Shown: positions 18,266 through 25,580 of the stretch, piece after piece
Layout of the letters: each line of letters begins with the position of its first letter
How positions within the stretch are numbered: position 1 is the first letter of the stretch
Origin: Pegethrix bostrychoides GSE-TBD4-15B
GTDB lineage: Bacteria > Cyanobacteriota > Cyanobacteriia > Elainellales > Elainellaceae
Length of the DNA stretch: 49,171 nt
NCBI GenBank assembly: GCA_019359155.1
Contig: JAHHHV010000019.1
Coordinates: forward strand, 1-49,171
Direction: 5' to 3'
Made by a program: the position numbers and the translations under genes
Notes under the pieces: generated by a model
What the model was told of the DNA's origin: nothing
Databases searched by the model: none
What the model saw: only the letters and a program-made list of their open reading frames with translations

Positions 18266-18466
18266 CTACCGGATCAGTAGGCTCATGTATTTGCCCTCAC
18301 CAAAGGGTGCTGGCATCAGCGGCGAAAACTGGCTGCGGTCGGTGACCATTTGCCGCACAAACATCTCGCTGATGATGTGGTTGACTTGTTCGCGGGTTCC
18401 GACGATCCAAATCTGCGCTCGCTCGTCATACGGCTCGCTCAGACGTTCGTTGAACTCTGTAGACAT
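18266..18466 (-). CDS. Small conserved-looking hypothetical protein (66 residues)
   Basis: The frame begins MSTEFNERLSEPYDERAQIWIVG and ends GKYMSLLIR. The ATG is preceded by aagga at a distance of seven bases (revcomp of the bases just after 18466), a good ribosome site. The protein is soluble, with WIVGTREQVNHII followed by FVRQMVTDRSQFSPLMPAPFGE, which looks like a folded alpha/beta unit. I do not recognise a named family. It is upstream of hicB on the same strand with an 81-base gap. A role cannot be given. Confidence 0.65.
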   Translation of the reverse strand: MSTEFNERLSEPYDERAQIWIVGTREQVNHIISEMFVRQMVTDRSQFSPLMPAPFGEGKYMSLLIR

Positions 18467-19103
18467 GTTATTTTCCTTGTATTTTTGGTTATGGGTTTGA
18501 AAGCCTAAGGCGTTGAGTCACCTGACCACATGCGTGAACGAAGCGAGCGCGATGTAAAATCGACTCAGCCTTGCCTCCCGTGGATAGCGGGAAGTCGGGT
18601 TAGCTGGCTAGTCGTGGTACCAAGCACTTCTAGTCAGCGACGCCTTAAGCTTTTGCGTGTCCTGACTGCTCTACGCAATCAGTTGAAAAATCATAAGCTG
18701 AAACTCGGCTTTGCACAAGTAGGGATGAGAGAATTTTTACGTTTGGTAAGATTGGGCTGAGCAGGCGGGCAGTTGAGGCATCGTGCAGGCAGAGAGTAAC
18801 TGCCCTTTGCCTTTGTGCAACTGCGAAGATATTACGAAGATATGCGGAAAGCTTCTGCCTAACGGGGTAAGGAAACGTATTATGTGGAAAGGTTCTACCT
18901 AAGTGTTGGATTTGGAGTGTTATGCTGACTCATTCTGCCTATCCAGCTACTGCGGGAAGCTACTGCGGGATCTTATGCGGAAACTTTCAGTCCATTAATA
19001 GTTAGCTAGCCTGAGGTAGGCAATGGTTGTTAAATTGTCAGTTAAGGTTTATAAACATAGATAAAATAAGGTATTTCCTTTTAGCATGAGTCTTGGGTAA
19101 GAA
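18467..19103. other. Gene-poor spacer at left edge of the cassette region
   Basis: No convincing gene is seen in about 640 bases. An imperfect inverted repeat (AAGGC..TGAGTC at 18508-18519 with GACTCAGCCTT at 18561-18571) and a small hairpin around 18574-18592 are present. Two related segments occur at 18841-18860 and 18881-18902 (gcggaaagcttctgcctaa and gtggaaaggttctacctaa). A perfect 13-bp tandem pair is listed separately. From about 18990 the sequence becomes AT-rich, continuous with the next gene. No third attC-like hairpin could be folded here by eye. Confidence 0.5.
18945..18970 (+). repeat. 13-bp perfect tandem duplication
   Basis: agctactgcggga is present twice, head to tail, with no mismatch. 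Confidence 0.95.
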
Positions 19104-20111
19104 GTGGCTGTTGATCCAAACGAGTTTACAAAACGAACGAGAGAGACACTTGCAAAGCGTGCAGGGCAAAGTTGTTCAAATCCTTATTGCAATAAAACTA
19201 CAACTGGACCGCATTCTGCAAAGGATAAAGCTGTTGACGTAGGAGAAGCTGCACATATAAGAGGTGCGCGCCCTGGATCAAAGCGCTTTGATCCAACGAT
19301 GATATCTGCTGAGAGAAGCAACATTACCAATGGTATTTGGTTGTGTAGGACATGTGCCAAACTAATTGACTCTGATGAAATAAAATATACTGTTGAAGTT
19401 TTATATGAATGGAAAAGAACGCATGAAGCAACAATAGAGCGTCAAGTTATTAGTTCAGGATGGCAAAGAGAAATTCGCGAGAAAAGCCTCAAAGCATTTG
19501 AGCGCGAAGGTGGTGCTGCGTTGCAGATTGCAATTGATCAACCTCTTTACTGGGAATATTTGCTTACAGTTGAATTATTAAGGCATAAACTCAGCGGAAT
19601 AAAAAGAGACTTAAGAGATTTAGAAAGAGGTCTCATTTTTAGACCAGTAAAGTCAATTATTAATAAAAAAGAATGTCATGTTTGGATTCTAGGAAAACTA
19701 GACGATTTATCAGCATTGATAGAATTATTGTCACTAGCCACAAATGAAGAATTACCATCAGCTTATGGAGAGCCAGGTAAGCCAGGAAACGCACTTGAAA
19801 TTCTACGTGCAACTAACAAAATTGCAGAGGGTTGTAACTGGCTTCTTGATTGGGAAATAGATCTGCGCTTTACAAAATTGCCTGATGGATTTGACTTCAT
19901 AAAGCAAATTATGATGGGATGGACAAAGAATCCTCAATCTGAGATGAACCGTATACCGGACGAAATTGCAAGATTTTTCAATGAGTTTCCTAATCCAGAG
20001 GGAACGGTAAAAATTAATCTTGTTTTTCAATCGCCTGAGAATCTCAGCGACTTATTGCCAGCACTGGAAAGACTCTTGCAAGAGTACTATTTCGAGCAAG
20101 GGATAGGTTAA
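19104..20111 (+). CDS. HNH-nuclease-like protein with unknown C-terminal domain (integron-cassette gene)
   Basis: This is a 335-residue protein. The first ~110 residues form an HNH/His-Me finger: Cys pairs C24/C29 and C81/C84 as zinc ligands, the AAHI motif with H51 in the position of the first HNH His, and NITNGIWLC with the central Asn. The last His of typical HNH (CHxxID) is replaced by Ala in CAKLID. YTVEVLYEWKRTHE closes the domain. Similar modules are known at the N-terminus of defence-associated bacterial proteins. Residues 115-335 are alpha-helical and unrecognised. The GTG start at 19104 has a weak ribosome site (gtaaga). Base composition is clearly AT-richer than the flanking core genes. 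An attC-like repeat follows 32 bases after the stop. A nuclease or DNA-binding role is likely; the target is unknown. Confidence 0.75.
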   Translation: MAVDPNEFTKRTRETLAKRAGQSCSNPYCNKTTTGPHSAKDKAVDVGEAAHIRGARPGSKRFDPTMISAERSNITNGIWLCRTCAKLIDSDEIKYTVEVLYEWKRTHEATIERQVISSGWQREIREKSLKAFEREGGAALQIAIDQPLYWEYLLTVELLRHKLSGIKRDLRDLERGLIFRPVKSIINKKECHVWILGKLDDLSALIELLSLATNEELPSAYGEPGKPGNALEILRATNKIAEGCNWLLDWEIDLRFTKLPDGFDFIKQIMMGWTKNPQSEMNRIPDEIARFFNEFPNPEGTVKINLVFQSPENLSDLLPALERLLQEYYFEQGIG

Positions 20112-20143
20112 GCTATGTCGCTCTTGAATCTTATTGCAAAACT

Positions 20144-20228
20144 AGCTAACAAGTGCGATGCACCGGAACTTTAGAGCATAATAGCCAGTAGTAGAGTTGT
20201 TTGAATCCGGTGATCGCAATAGTTATAC
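20144..20228 (+). other. attC-like recombination site 1
   Basis: The left arm AACAAGTGCGATGCACCGGA (20148-20167) pairs with the right arm TCCGGTGATCGCAATAGTT (20206-20224) except for two spacer positions and one unpaired G, the extrahelical base typical of integron attC sites. The outer boxes are AGCTAAC (20144-20150) and GTTATAC (20222-20228), resembling RYYYAAC and GTTRRRY. The central loop is about 38 bases. The site sits right after an ORF in the same orientation, as in gene cassettes. Confidence 0.65.
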
Positions 20229-20333
20229 AGCTTCTACTAGCGGGTCATTTTCTAAAGGTGTGGTCGGCATTTATTGTTGATAGGATTAGGTATTCTCGGA
20301 CAAAGATTTGTTGTTAGTCTGTAGTGAAGTAAT

Positions 20334-20777
20334 ATGGGCAAGTTTATCAATCTCAACAATACTCACATCATCGATATCGCTGATATTCAGTCTGTCGAGT
20401 TCAGAGCAAAGGCAATAGGAACCCTTTATGGCAACAGTCAGCTAGCCAAGCGCTACACTCAACTAACTGGAAAAGAAATTTCTGATTACCCTGGAACAAA
20501 ATTCAAGGGGACATACGATCAAATTGAAATTGAGTTAAAAAGTGGTCACGTAATTATAATTGATGACTTTGATCTGAAGAAATTAAAAGAATACCTTCTT
20601 TCACTGTTGGAATCTGTTGTCCATTTTGAGTGTGCAAAAGTTAAATACAGGAAGCCAGATGCAAGCGTATCTATTGATGGTGAAATAGAAGTAAAGGCAC
20701 GACTAGAAACTGGTGATTATCCTCTAGACTTGGCTCTCAGAAACTATGAAACGATTGATGTCAAAATAGAAAAATAA
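20334..20777 (+). CDS. Hypothetical protein (147 residues), second cassette gene
   Basis: The frame begins MGKFINLNNTHIIDIADIQ and ends RNYETIDVKIEK. It is soluble, Lys/Ile/Asp-rich, with beta-rich character (DQIEIELKSGHVIIIDDFDL) and a short helical stretch (LKKLKEYLLSLLESV). No family is recognised. Composition is AT-rich like the preceding HNH gene and unlike the flanking core genes. It lies between two attC-like sites spaced about 670 bases apart at their GTT cores, the size of a typical one-gene integron cassette, and an attC-like site begins 34 bases after its stop. Cassette ORFs of this type are usually of unknown function; a stress, toxin or defence role would be speculation. Confidence 0.7.
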   Translation: MGKFINLNNTHIIDIADIQSVEFRAKAIGTLYGNSQLAKRYTQLTGKEISDYPGTKFKGTYDQIEIELKSGHVIIIDDFDLKKLKEYLLSLLESVVHFECAKVKYRKPDASVSIDGEIEVKARLETGDYPLDLALRNYETIDVKIEK

Positions 20778-20794
20778 ATGTTATTTTTCCTGGT

Positions 20795-21046
20795 TCATTC
20801 GTGAATTCGCTGTATAAAAGTCGCTGCACCGGAACGCCGTAAGATGGTCGGTTGGAGGTTCAAAGGTTGTCGGCGTCCGGTGAGCGCGACCGTTAGCCAG
20901 CTTGGCTGTTTTCGGTTAGCGGTCAAAGTTAAATTTTGCAAGGGTATTTGAAAAACGATCGCAAAATCCTTAAAAGTACCCTCATGCCTAGAGGGATAAA
21001 AGTGGGGTAAAATTTCCTCCAGCCTAGACGATTTCAGCCGCTTCAT
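20795..21046 (-). CDS. Doubtful ORF crossing the cassette-array edge; possible 5' remnant
   Basis: The first ~50 codons (MKRLKSSRLEEILPHFYP...) lie outside the cassette, while the remainder reads through attC-like site 2 and has the composition of the repeat, not of protein. There is no Shine-Dalgarno. One reading is that an older gene lost its 3' part when the cassettes inserted; the other is that it is not a gene at all. No family is recognised. Confidence 0.15.
   Translation of the reverse strand: MKRLKSSRLEEILPHFYPSRHEGTFKDFAIVFQIPLQNLTLTANRKQPSWLTVALTGRRQPLNLQPTILRRSGAATFIQRIHE
20812..20898 (+). other. attC-like recombination site 2
   Basis: The left arm AAGTCGCTGCACCGGAACGCCG (positions 20818-20839) pairs with the right arm CGGCGTCCGGTGAGCGCGACCGTT (20871-20894), leaving small bulges (a G, an A and a GC step). 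The right terminus GTTAGCC (20892-20898) resembles the GTTRRRY core. It shares TGCACCGGAAC on the left and TCCGGTGA.CGC on the right with site 1, so both belong to one attC family. The left outer box (gtataaa) is degenerate. Confidence 0.65.
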
Positions 21047-21102
21047 AATCTGATGTTTTTATACTGAACTGGATACTGAACTGCCAGCCTGAACTGACAA
21101 AC

Positions 21103-21711
21103 ATGCCAACAGCCTATCTTGATGCCGAATGGCTGAGTCGTCCATCTACAGAGGTTGCGCCTGAGTTGATTGGCTGTTTGCTGGTGCGTCAGCTCCCAGA
21201 TCAAACAATTCTGCGCGGATTGATTGTCGAGACAGAAGCTTACACTCCAAACGATCCGGCTATGCATGCCTATCGGCGGCGGACTGCCCGCAATCAGGTG
21301 ATCTTTGGGGCAGCAGGTCACGCCTATATCTATCGAATCTATGGTAGCTATCACTGCCTGAATATTGTCACTGACCAGGAAAACACAGCCAGTTCAGTGC
21401 TGATCCGGGCACTTCAGCTTGAGAGCATTCCCGACTGGATTGACGCAGCGCGAGCCGCTAAGCCGAATCGAATTGCTGCGGGCCCTAGCAAACTCTGCCT
21501 TGCCCTCCAGATCGATCTGAGCTTAAACGGGACGTTACTCCAGCCCGGAGAACCGCTGTGGCTAGAGCCGCGCCGCGCCGAGGAGCCATACAAGATAGCC
21601 CTCGTGCAAACTACCAGAATCGGCCTGACGCAAGGCGTAGAGCTACCCCAACGCTGGTACTTGTCAGGTTGTCCAGCCGTCTCAAAAACTGTTCGGCTGC
21701 GCTCAACCTAG
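21103..21711 (+). CDS. mpg: DNA-3-methyladenine glycosylase (AAG/MPG family)
   Basis: The 202-residue enzyme excises alkylated purines such as 3-methyladenine and hypoxanthine, opening base-excision repair. The family blocks are all present: LIGCLLVRQL near the start, the catalytic-Glu motif VETEAY (residues 42-47), MHAYRRRTARN, IFGAAGHAYIYRIYGSYHCLN and AAGPSKLCLAL. Length agrees with bacterial 3MGII-type enzymes (about 190-210). The start at ATG 21103 leaves the expected short N-terminus. It is 204 bases after the second attC-like site and has core-like base composition, so it is more likely chromosomal than a third cassette. Its alkylation-repair function complements the exonuclease III gene at 1.8-2.6 kb. 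Confidence 0.92.
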   Translation: MPTAYLDAEWLSRPSTEVAPELIGCLLVRQLPDQTILRGLIVETEAYTPNDPAMHAYRRRTARNQVIFGAAGHAYIYRIYGSYHCLNIVTDQENTASSVLIRALQLESIPDWIDAARAAKPNRIAAGPSKLCLALQIDLSLNGTLLQPGEPLWLEPRRAEEPYKIALVQTTRIGLTQGVELPQRWYLSGCPAVSKTVRLRST

Positions 21712-21765
21712 CCAGCTGTAGCAGTCCTAAATAGTCTGTGAAAAAGCGGTGGATATTCCAAGGGG

Positions 21766-21840
21766 TCAGTCTTCGGGTAGCTGAATTCTGAGTTCTTTAG
21801 TGTCTGCAATCGTAACAATAGTTTCGATCGTCTTCATCAT
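21766..21840 (-). pseudogene. Truncated small antitoxin-like protein (24 codons)
   Basis: After a good ribosome site (ccagga, seven to eight bases before the ATG) the frame reads MMKTIETIVTIADTKELRIQ LPED and stops. The opening resembles small cyanobacterial proteins that start M.TIE..VTV...GKL.LQLP and continue for about 50 more residues (usually with a PGEH motif); those are encoded next to PIN toxins. Nothing resembling the rest is seen downstream. It is either a truncated relic or a very short working peptide. Confidence 0.45.
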
Positions 21841-21886
21841 GATATTCCTGGAGAGTTAGCTTTACTGTAATAATCGATTTCACTTT

Positions 21887-22300
21887 TCACTGCTCACCGC
21901 CTTCGGAGACGCCTTCGAGCAAGCCAATCAGCATTTTGCCCCAGAGATTCTCTTCAAATAGATGCTCGCCTCCCTTCGTCAGTGCGACTTTTCCGCCGTT
22001 CAGCAATCGCTTGGCATTGAGTAGATTCTTCCAGCGCCATTCCTGTTTCTGTTTGATCTCCTCAAACTCAGCTTCGATGATCGTTGATTGTTGCGCGGGT
22101 TCGGCTGTTGGATATTTAGTTTGCAAATCTTGAATCACCTGTTTGAGTTCGTCGATCGCGGCTTGGTCTTCAGCGGAAAGACTATAGTTGTTTTGAGTTT
22201 CGATGTAGTCTCCTTCAACTTTAGTTTGCTTATTGCCTGCCACGAAATCTTTGAAGTTGCCGCCGGAGATATTGATGTTGGGTCTGGAGTCTTGGGTCAT
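21887..22300 (-). CDS. Small protein with N-terminal motif shared with the neighbouring NACHT protein
   Basis: Residues 8-36 of this 137-residue protein read NINISGGNFKDFVAG, then NKQTKVEGDYIETQ. This motif recurs at the extreme C-terminus of the NACHT-HEAT protein 0.9 kb upstream on the same strand, with 19 of 28 identical residues. Residues 40-95 are strongly helical and charged (AEDQAAIDELKQVIQDLQTKY, EFEEIKQKQEW), and the C-terminus has an amphipathic stretch (NLWGKMLIGLLEGV). No catalytic motif is seen. It follows the PIN-toxin locus by 25 bases. Related proteins seem widespread in cyanobacteria, from memory. It could be an effector or adaptor recruited by homotypic motif contact, as in bacterial amyloid-signalling systems, but function is not established. 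Confidence 0.8.
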   Translation of the reverse strand: MTQDSRPNINISGGNFKDFVAGNKQTKVEGDYIETQNNYSLSAEDQAAIDELKQVIQDLQTKYPTAEPAQQSTIIEAEFEEIKQKQEWRWKNLLNAKRLLNGGKVALTKGGEHLFEENLWGKMLIGLLEGVSEGGEQ

Positions 22301-22325
22301 GGGTGGAAGCCTTTAGTTTTAAAGT

Positions 22326-22739
22326 TTAGGGAAGTAGCTCAAAATAATTGCAGTGCTTGGGACGAATCAGGCTGAAATCGCGGCGATCGAGCGTAAGAAT
22401 GCGAGTGATACCCCTTCGTTCTGCAATCGCAATGATCGCTGTATCTGTGAAGTCAAGTTGACTGTCTGCATACTGCTATAGAATTTCGCGTGAGCGGACT
22501 AGATCTACTGCTGAAAGTGGCTCAAGCTGAGTTGTACTGATTGTTAGGCTGGCGATGAACTGACGCATTGCCCTATGTCCTAACCGAGATGTGAGTAGGT
22601 AGCAAATTTCGGGGAGGACGACTGTAGGCAGCACCAGTGGTTCATTCAAGGTTTGGGCAACAGCTAGCACAGAAGCATGATTACGGTCGTTTTGAGCTGT
22701 GAGTGCGAACAGAAAACTGGTGTCTAAAATAGCAGTCAT
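22326..22739 (-). pseudogene. PIN-domain (VapC-type) toxin with one in-frame amber stop
   Basis: Read through a single TAG at 22476-22478, the 414 bases encode 137 codons of a full PIN domain: TAILDTSFLFALTAQNDRNH with the first acidic Asp, VVLPEICYLLTSRLG with the conserved Glu, then after the stop QYADSQLDFTDTAIIAIAERR and ILTLDRRDFSLIRPKHCNYF with the last Asp pair. PIN toxins are magnesium-dependent RNases. The stop removes the C-terminal third, including catalytic Asp residues. A single CAG-to-TAG change would explain it. The rest of the frame is undamaged, so the lesion is recent, or the stop is read through, or it is a sequencing error. Its start overlaps the stop of the antitoxin gene by 4 bp. 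Confidence 0.85.
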
Positions 22740-23101
22740 GCTGGATGGTCAGAGCTATGGTGCCAGCCTCGAATGGGATCAACCTCTGTTCGTAAAATCT
22801 CTTCGTCTCGTTCTGAAACATCTTGTTCTTGAGAGGAGCCTAGACCTGCAATAGAGAGCAAGAAGGCAGAGCCGCTCTGATTGGCGCTGGGCTGGGTTGA
22901 TTCTTCCTGTGGCAAAGCCTGCATCAAACTCTGACCTGCCCCAAACGAGTTGTAGGGAGTTGGCAAGTCGTAGGTTTTGAATGGCTCTAGTGGCGAAACA
23001 TCGGCACGAGTCTCCAAATCCTCAGCCAAAATCCGAATTAGCTTAAGTTTCTCTGAAGCAGAGAGTTGTTGAATTGAGGGCAGTAACTCGGTAAGCGTCA
23101 T
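22736..23101 (-). CDS. Antitoxin of the PIN toxin, apparently a fusion of two antitoxin types
   Basis: The 121-residue protein starts with TELLPSIQQLSASEKLKLIRILAEDLE and PLEPFKTYDLPTPYNSFGAG, the pattern of one family of cyanobacterial antitoxins (about 70-80 residues on their own). It continues with SGSAFLLSIAGLGSSQEQDVSERDEEILRTEVDPIRGW, the C-terminal pattern seen with other VapC partners. The join is a Gln/Ser-rich linker (about residues 62-80). The gene precedes and overlaps the PIN gene by 4 bp, the normal antitoxin-first order. It would bind the toxin through its C-terminal segment and autoregulate the operon. With the toxin broken by an amber codon, the antitoxin is presently an orphan. 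Confidence 0.75.
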   Translation of the reverse strand: MTLTELLPSIQQLSASEKLKLIRILAEDLETRADVSPLEPFKTYDLPTPYNSFGAGQSLMQALPQEESTQPSANQSGSAFLLSIAGLGSSQEQDVSERDEEILRTEVDPIRGWHHSSDHPA

Positions 23102-23203
23102 GTTCTACGACTCCTGCTTTGACCCGGCTCTCTCAGTTTACTCGATCGACAGATTTGCGATGTTCTGGTCACAGGATTAGCTTGATAGTGGGTTGCTCCG
23201 ATT

Positions 23204-25525
23204 TTACTGATTCTCAATATAATCACCTTTGACTTTCACACTTTTATCCCTAGCAACGAAATCCTGAAAGTCTCCGCCGTAGATATTGATCACAGAACCA
23301 GCACGATCGGTTGCAGAACCAGCCGGTAAAGCCATCTGCTCGATCTCGTAGTTGTAGAACCGACAGCGCTCTTGAATAGCAGAGATCACATCTAAGGCTT
23401 CGCGGATGTCTGATCGACAGAATTGCCAGAGTTGAGACAGCAGTTGAGGATTAGCAATTTTGCTTAGAGCTTCAGCTGCTGCGTTGCGTACAAAATCTGT
23501 CGCCTCTATCAAATTGTTCAGAAATGTTGCGCTCATCTGATCAGTAAGTTCAATTTCTCCTAGGGCTTTAACTGCATTACCTCGAATAAACCAATCTTGA
23601 CTCTCTACATCCTGAAACAGTTGGCTCACTGTTTTATGAGGCATAACTTTCTCTGAGCCTTTAATCATATCTTGAGTATAAGAGAGTTGCTTCGTCTGCC
23701 GATTCAGTAGTAAGCTAGCTGTCTCTCTAACCAAATAGTCAGAGTCATTTAGTGCTTGATTTAGTGCTCTGATTGCTAGCTCAGTATCGACTTTGTGCAG
23801 CCATTTAAGTGAATTTGCCCGAATAAAGTTCACTGGATCGGCAAGCGCCTGAAGCAAGCCATTGACTGCTTGCTCAGTGCCATTTTGTCCTAATGCATGA
23901 ATTACCTCGTTGCGAAGCATAATATCTTGATGGGATAGCAAAGATGTCAGTATGTCCATTGCGGGACTACACGTCATCTTTGCTAATGCTCTAATGACAT
24001 CAGAATGAGAATCAGAAGTTAAATCTACCAAAATCTGCTTCAGATAAACCACTGCAACGTTAGAACGAGTTCTACCTAACAACTCAACCCTGAGCCATTC
24101 TGGAACATCCAAGCAAATCACTTGCTCAACGGTTGCTTGCTGAAACCGCGGCTTCACTTCTCCTGCTAGTCTTGCCCCCAGTTTCAAATCCACCTCCAGT
24201 GCCAGTTGCACCACATGCAACACCTGCTGTTCGTTATCCAATATCCCCAACATCAACGACAGCGATTCTGTCCAGTCGAGCGGATTGAGATAGAGCTTTT
24301 TCAGCGTTAGGTCATCCAGTTTATCGAGCTGTCGCAGCAGATATTCAGCCGCAAAATATTCTTGGAATAGCTGATGACGAAACTCGATTTCGCTGTGGTT
24401 TTTGGGCTGCAACAAATGATGCCGCAGCAAATCATTCAGATAGCCGATCGCACGAGTCAACGGATCGGTTTCCTTCTCCAGCAGTTTGGCAAACAGATCC
24501 TCGGCTTCTAATTTGCGGATACTCAGCCGTAAACCCTTCGGATCGCCCTGTGGCATCATTGCAAAGGCCAGCGCTTGCAAAAACCGAGACTGCAATGAGC
24601 GCACTTTTTGATCAAATTCCTTCTTGTCGTCATAAATTTCAGCAAACTTCCGAAATACTTCCCCTAAATTCTGAGGAATTTTCCCTGCTTTGGCATACAC
24701 TCCGCAAAGCATCCACAGCAGCAACGGCGTTTCACCAAACTCGCGCAGCCGCTGCCCCAACTTCCCAATCAGCCGATTGCCCTTCTCATTGCCCAAATAG
24801 GTGCAGGTAAACTGCCGCATCTGCGGTTCGCTCAGCGGCTGCATCTCCAGCTTTTTCTCAATCCCCAAATCGCTGCCCATGCTCAGCGTTCGCGTCGTGA
24901 AGATCATCGGTGTCTGGCGATAGCGCTGGCGTAATTCCGTTAGCTCCTTGAGTGCCCCATCATTCGGCAACTCATTCACGCCATCCCACAGCAGCAAAAA
25001 TCTGCCCTCTGCAAGCATCACAGCCAGATCAATCGTTGCCAAACTCGGATCATGATTCACTAAACTGAGCCGCAGCAAATCCAACACCGATGTGCTCCCA
25101 TCTCGCAGCTTCAGCAATACCGGAATCGGAGCCTGTGGATTCTCCAGCGCCAGTTCTGCTTCCTGCAACAGCAACCGTTCCAACGCCGTCGATTTTCCCG
25201 AACCCGGTCGCCCCACTAGCAGCACATGCTCCGCCGCATATTTGCGAATGCCTTCCAGCACAGGCAAGCGTTCAACTTTCTCAGCTTTCTCCGGCTCCCC
25301 GCCCCCTGGTTTCGCCTTCTCTTCCCGTGCCGTCTGGACATTCAAATCCAGATCAAACGCTGCAAACTCCGCAAAAAAATCCGGCTGTTCAAAGGGCTGA
25401 CGATTTGTCTGCCGCTGTCGATCGAGTAGATCGGTAGGCACGTAACTCTGGCGACGCGCTTGAAACGACCGATCGCCGCAAATTGCTTCTAGATAAGCCC
25501 GAAACTCAGCGCTCGCATCACCCAT
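23204..25525 (-). CDS. NACHT-type STAND NTPase with HEAT repeats
   Basis: The protein has 773 residues. Residues 1-90 are a helical/charged N-terminal region (FRAYLEAICGDRSFQ). The NACHT NTPase domain follows: Walker A GRPGSGKST (105-113), Walker B FLLLWDGVNELP (176-187), sensor-like MIFTTRT (207-213), and winged-helix parts ending with FRHQLFQEYFAAEYLL. Residues about 460-700 are HEAT-like repeats (DVIRALAKM, NEVIHALGQ, FIRGNAVKALGEI). The last 30 residues (SVINIYGGDFQDFVARDKSV and onward) match the N-terminus of a small protein encoded downstream. STAND NTPases act as oligomerising switches; bacterial NACHT proteins are known anti-phage factors and regulators. No fused nuclease, TIR or protease effector is visible, so the effector is probably separate. 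It lies in a minus-strand run of toxin-antitoxin genes. Confidence 0.9.
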   Translation of the reverse strand: MGDASAEFRAYLEAICGDRSFQARRQSYVPTDLLDRQRQTNRQPFEQPDFFAEFAAFDLDLNVQTAREEKAKPGGGEPEKAEKVERLPVLEGIRKYAAEHVLLVGRPGSGKSTALERLLLQEAELALENPQAPIPVLLKLRDGSTSVLDLLRLSLVNHDPSLATIDLAVMLAEGRFLLLWDGVNELPNDGALKELTELRQRYRQTPMIFTTRTLSMGSDLGIEKKLEMQPLSEPQMRQFTCTYLGNEKGNRLIGKLGQRLREFGETPLLLWMLCGVYAKAGKIPQNLGEVFRKFAEIYDDKKEFDQKVRSLQSRFLQALAFAMMPQGDPKGLRLSIRKLEAEDLFAKLLEKETDPLTRAIGYLNDLLRHHLLQPKNHSEIEFRHQLFQEYFAAEYLLRQLDKLDDLTLKKLYLNPLDWTESLSLMLGILDNEQQVLHVVQLALEVDLKLGARLAGEVKPRFQQATVEQVICLDVPEWLRVELLGRTRSNVAVVYLKQILVDLTSDSHSDVIRALAKMTCSPAMDILTSLLSHQDIMLRNEVIHALGQNGTEQAVNGLLQALADPVNFIRANSLKWLHKVDTELAIRALNQALNDSDYLVRETASLLLNRQTKQLSYTQDMIKGSEKVMPHKTVSQLFQDVESQDWFIRGNAVKALGEIELTDQMSATFLNNLIEATDFVRNAAAEALSKIANPQLLSQLWQFCRSDIREALDVISAIQERCRFYNYEIEQMALPAGSATDRAGSVINIYGGDFQDFVARDKSVKVKGDYIENQ

Positions 25526-25580
25526 GCTATCAGCAGGATACAGATGACAAGTCCATCATAGCCGTGGTGCTCTGGTTTTC

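Noticed and set aside
18530-18760. 76-codon plus-strand ORF
   Set aside because: Basic, irregular composition, no ribosome site, overlaps an inverted repeat; looks like noise.
18857-19007. GCCTAAC (about 18857) and GTTAGCT (19001) as the outer boxes of a third attC site
   Set aside because: The inner arms between them do not pair; no hairpin of attC type can be drawn.
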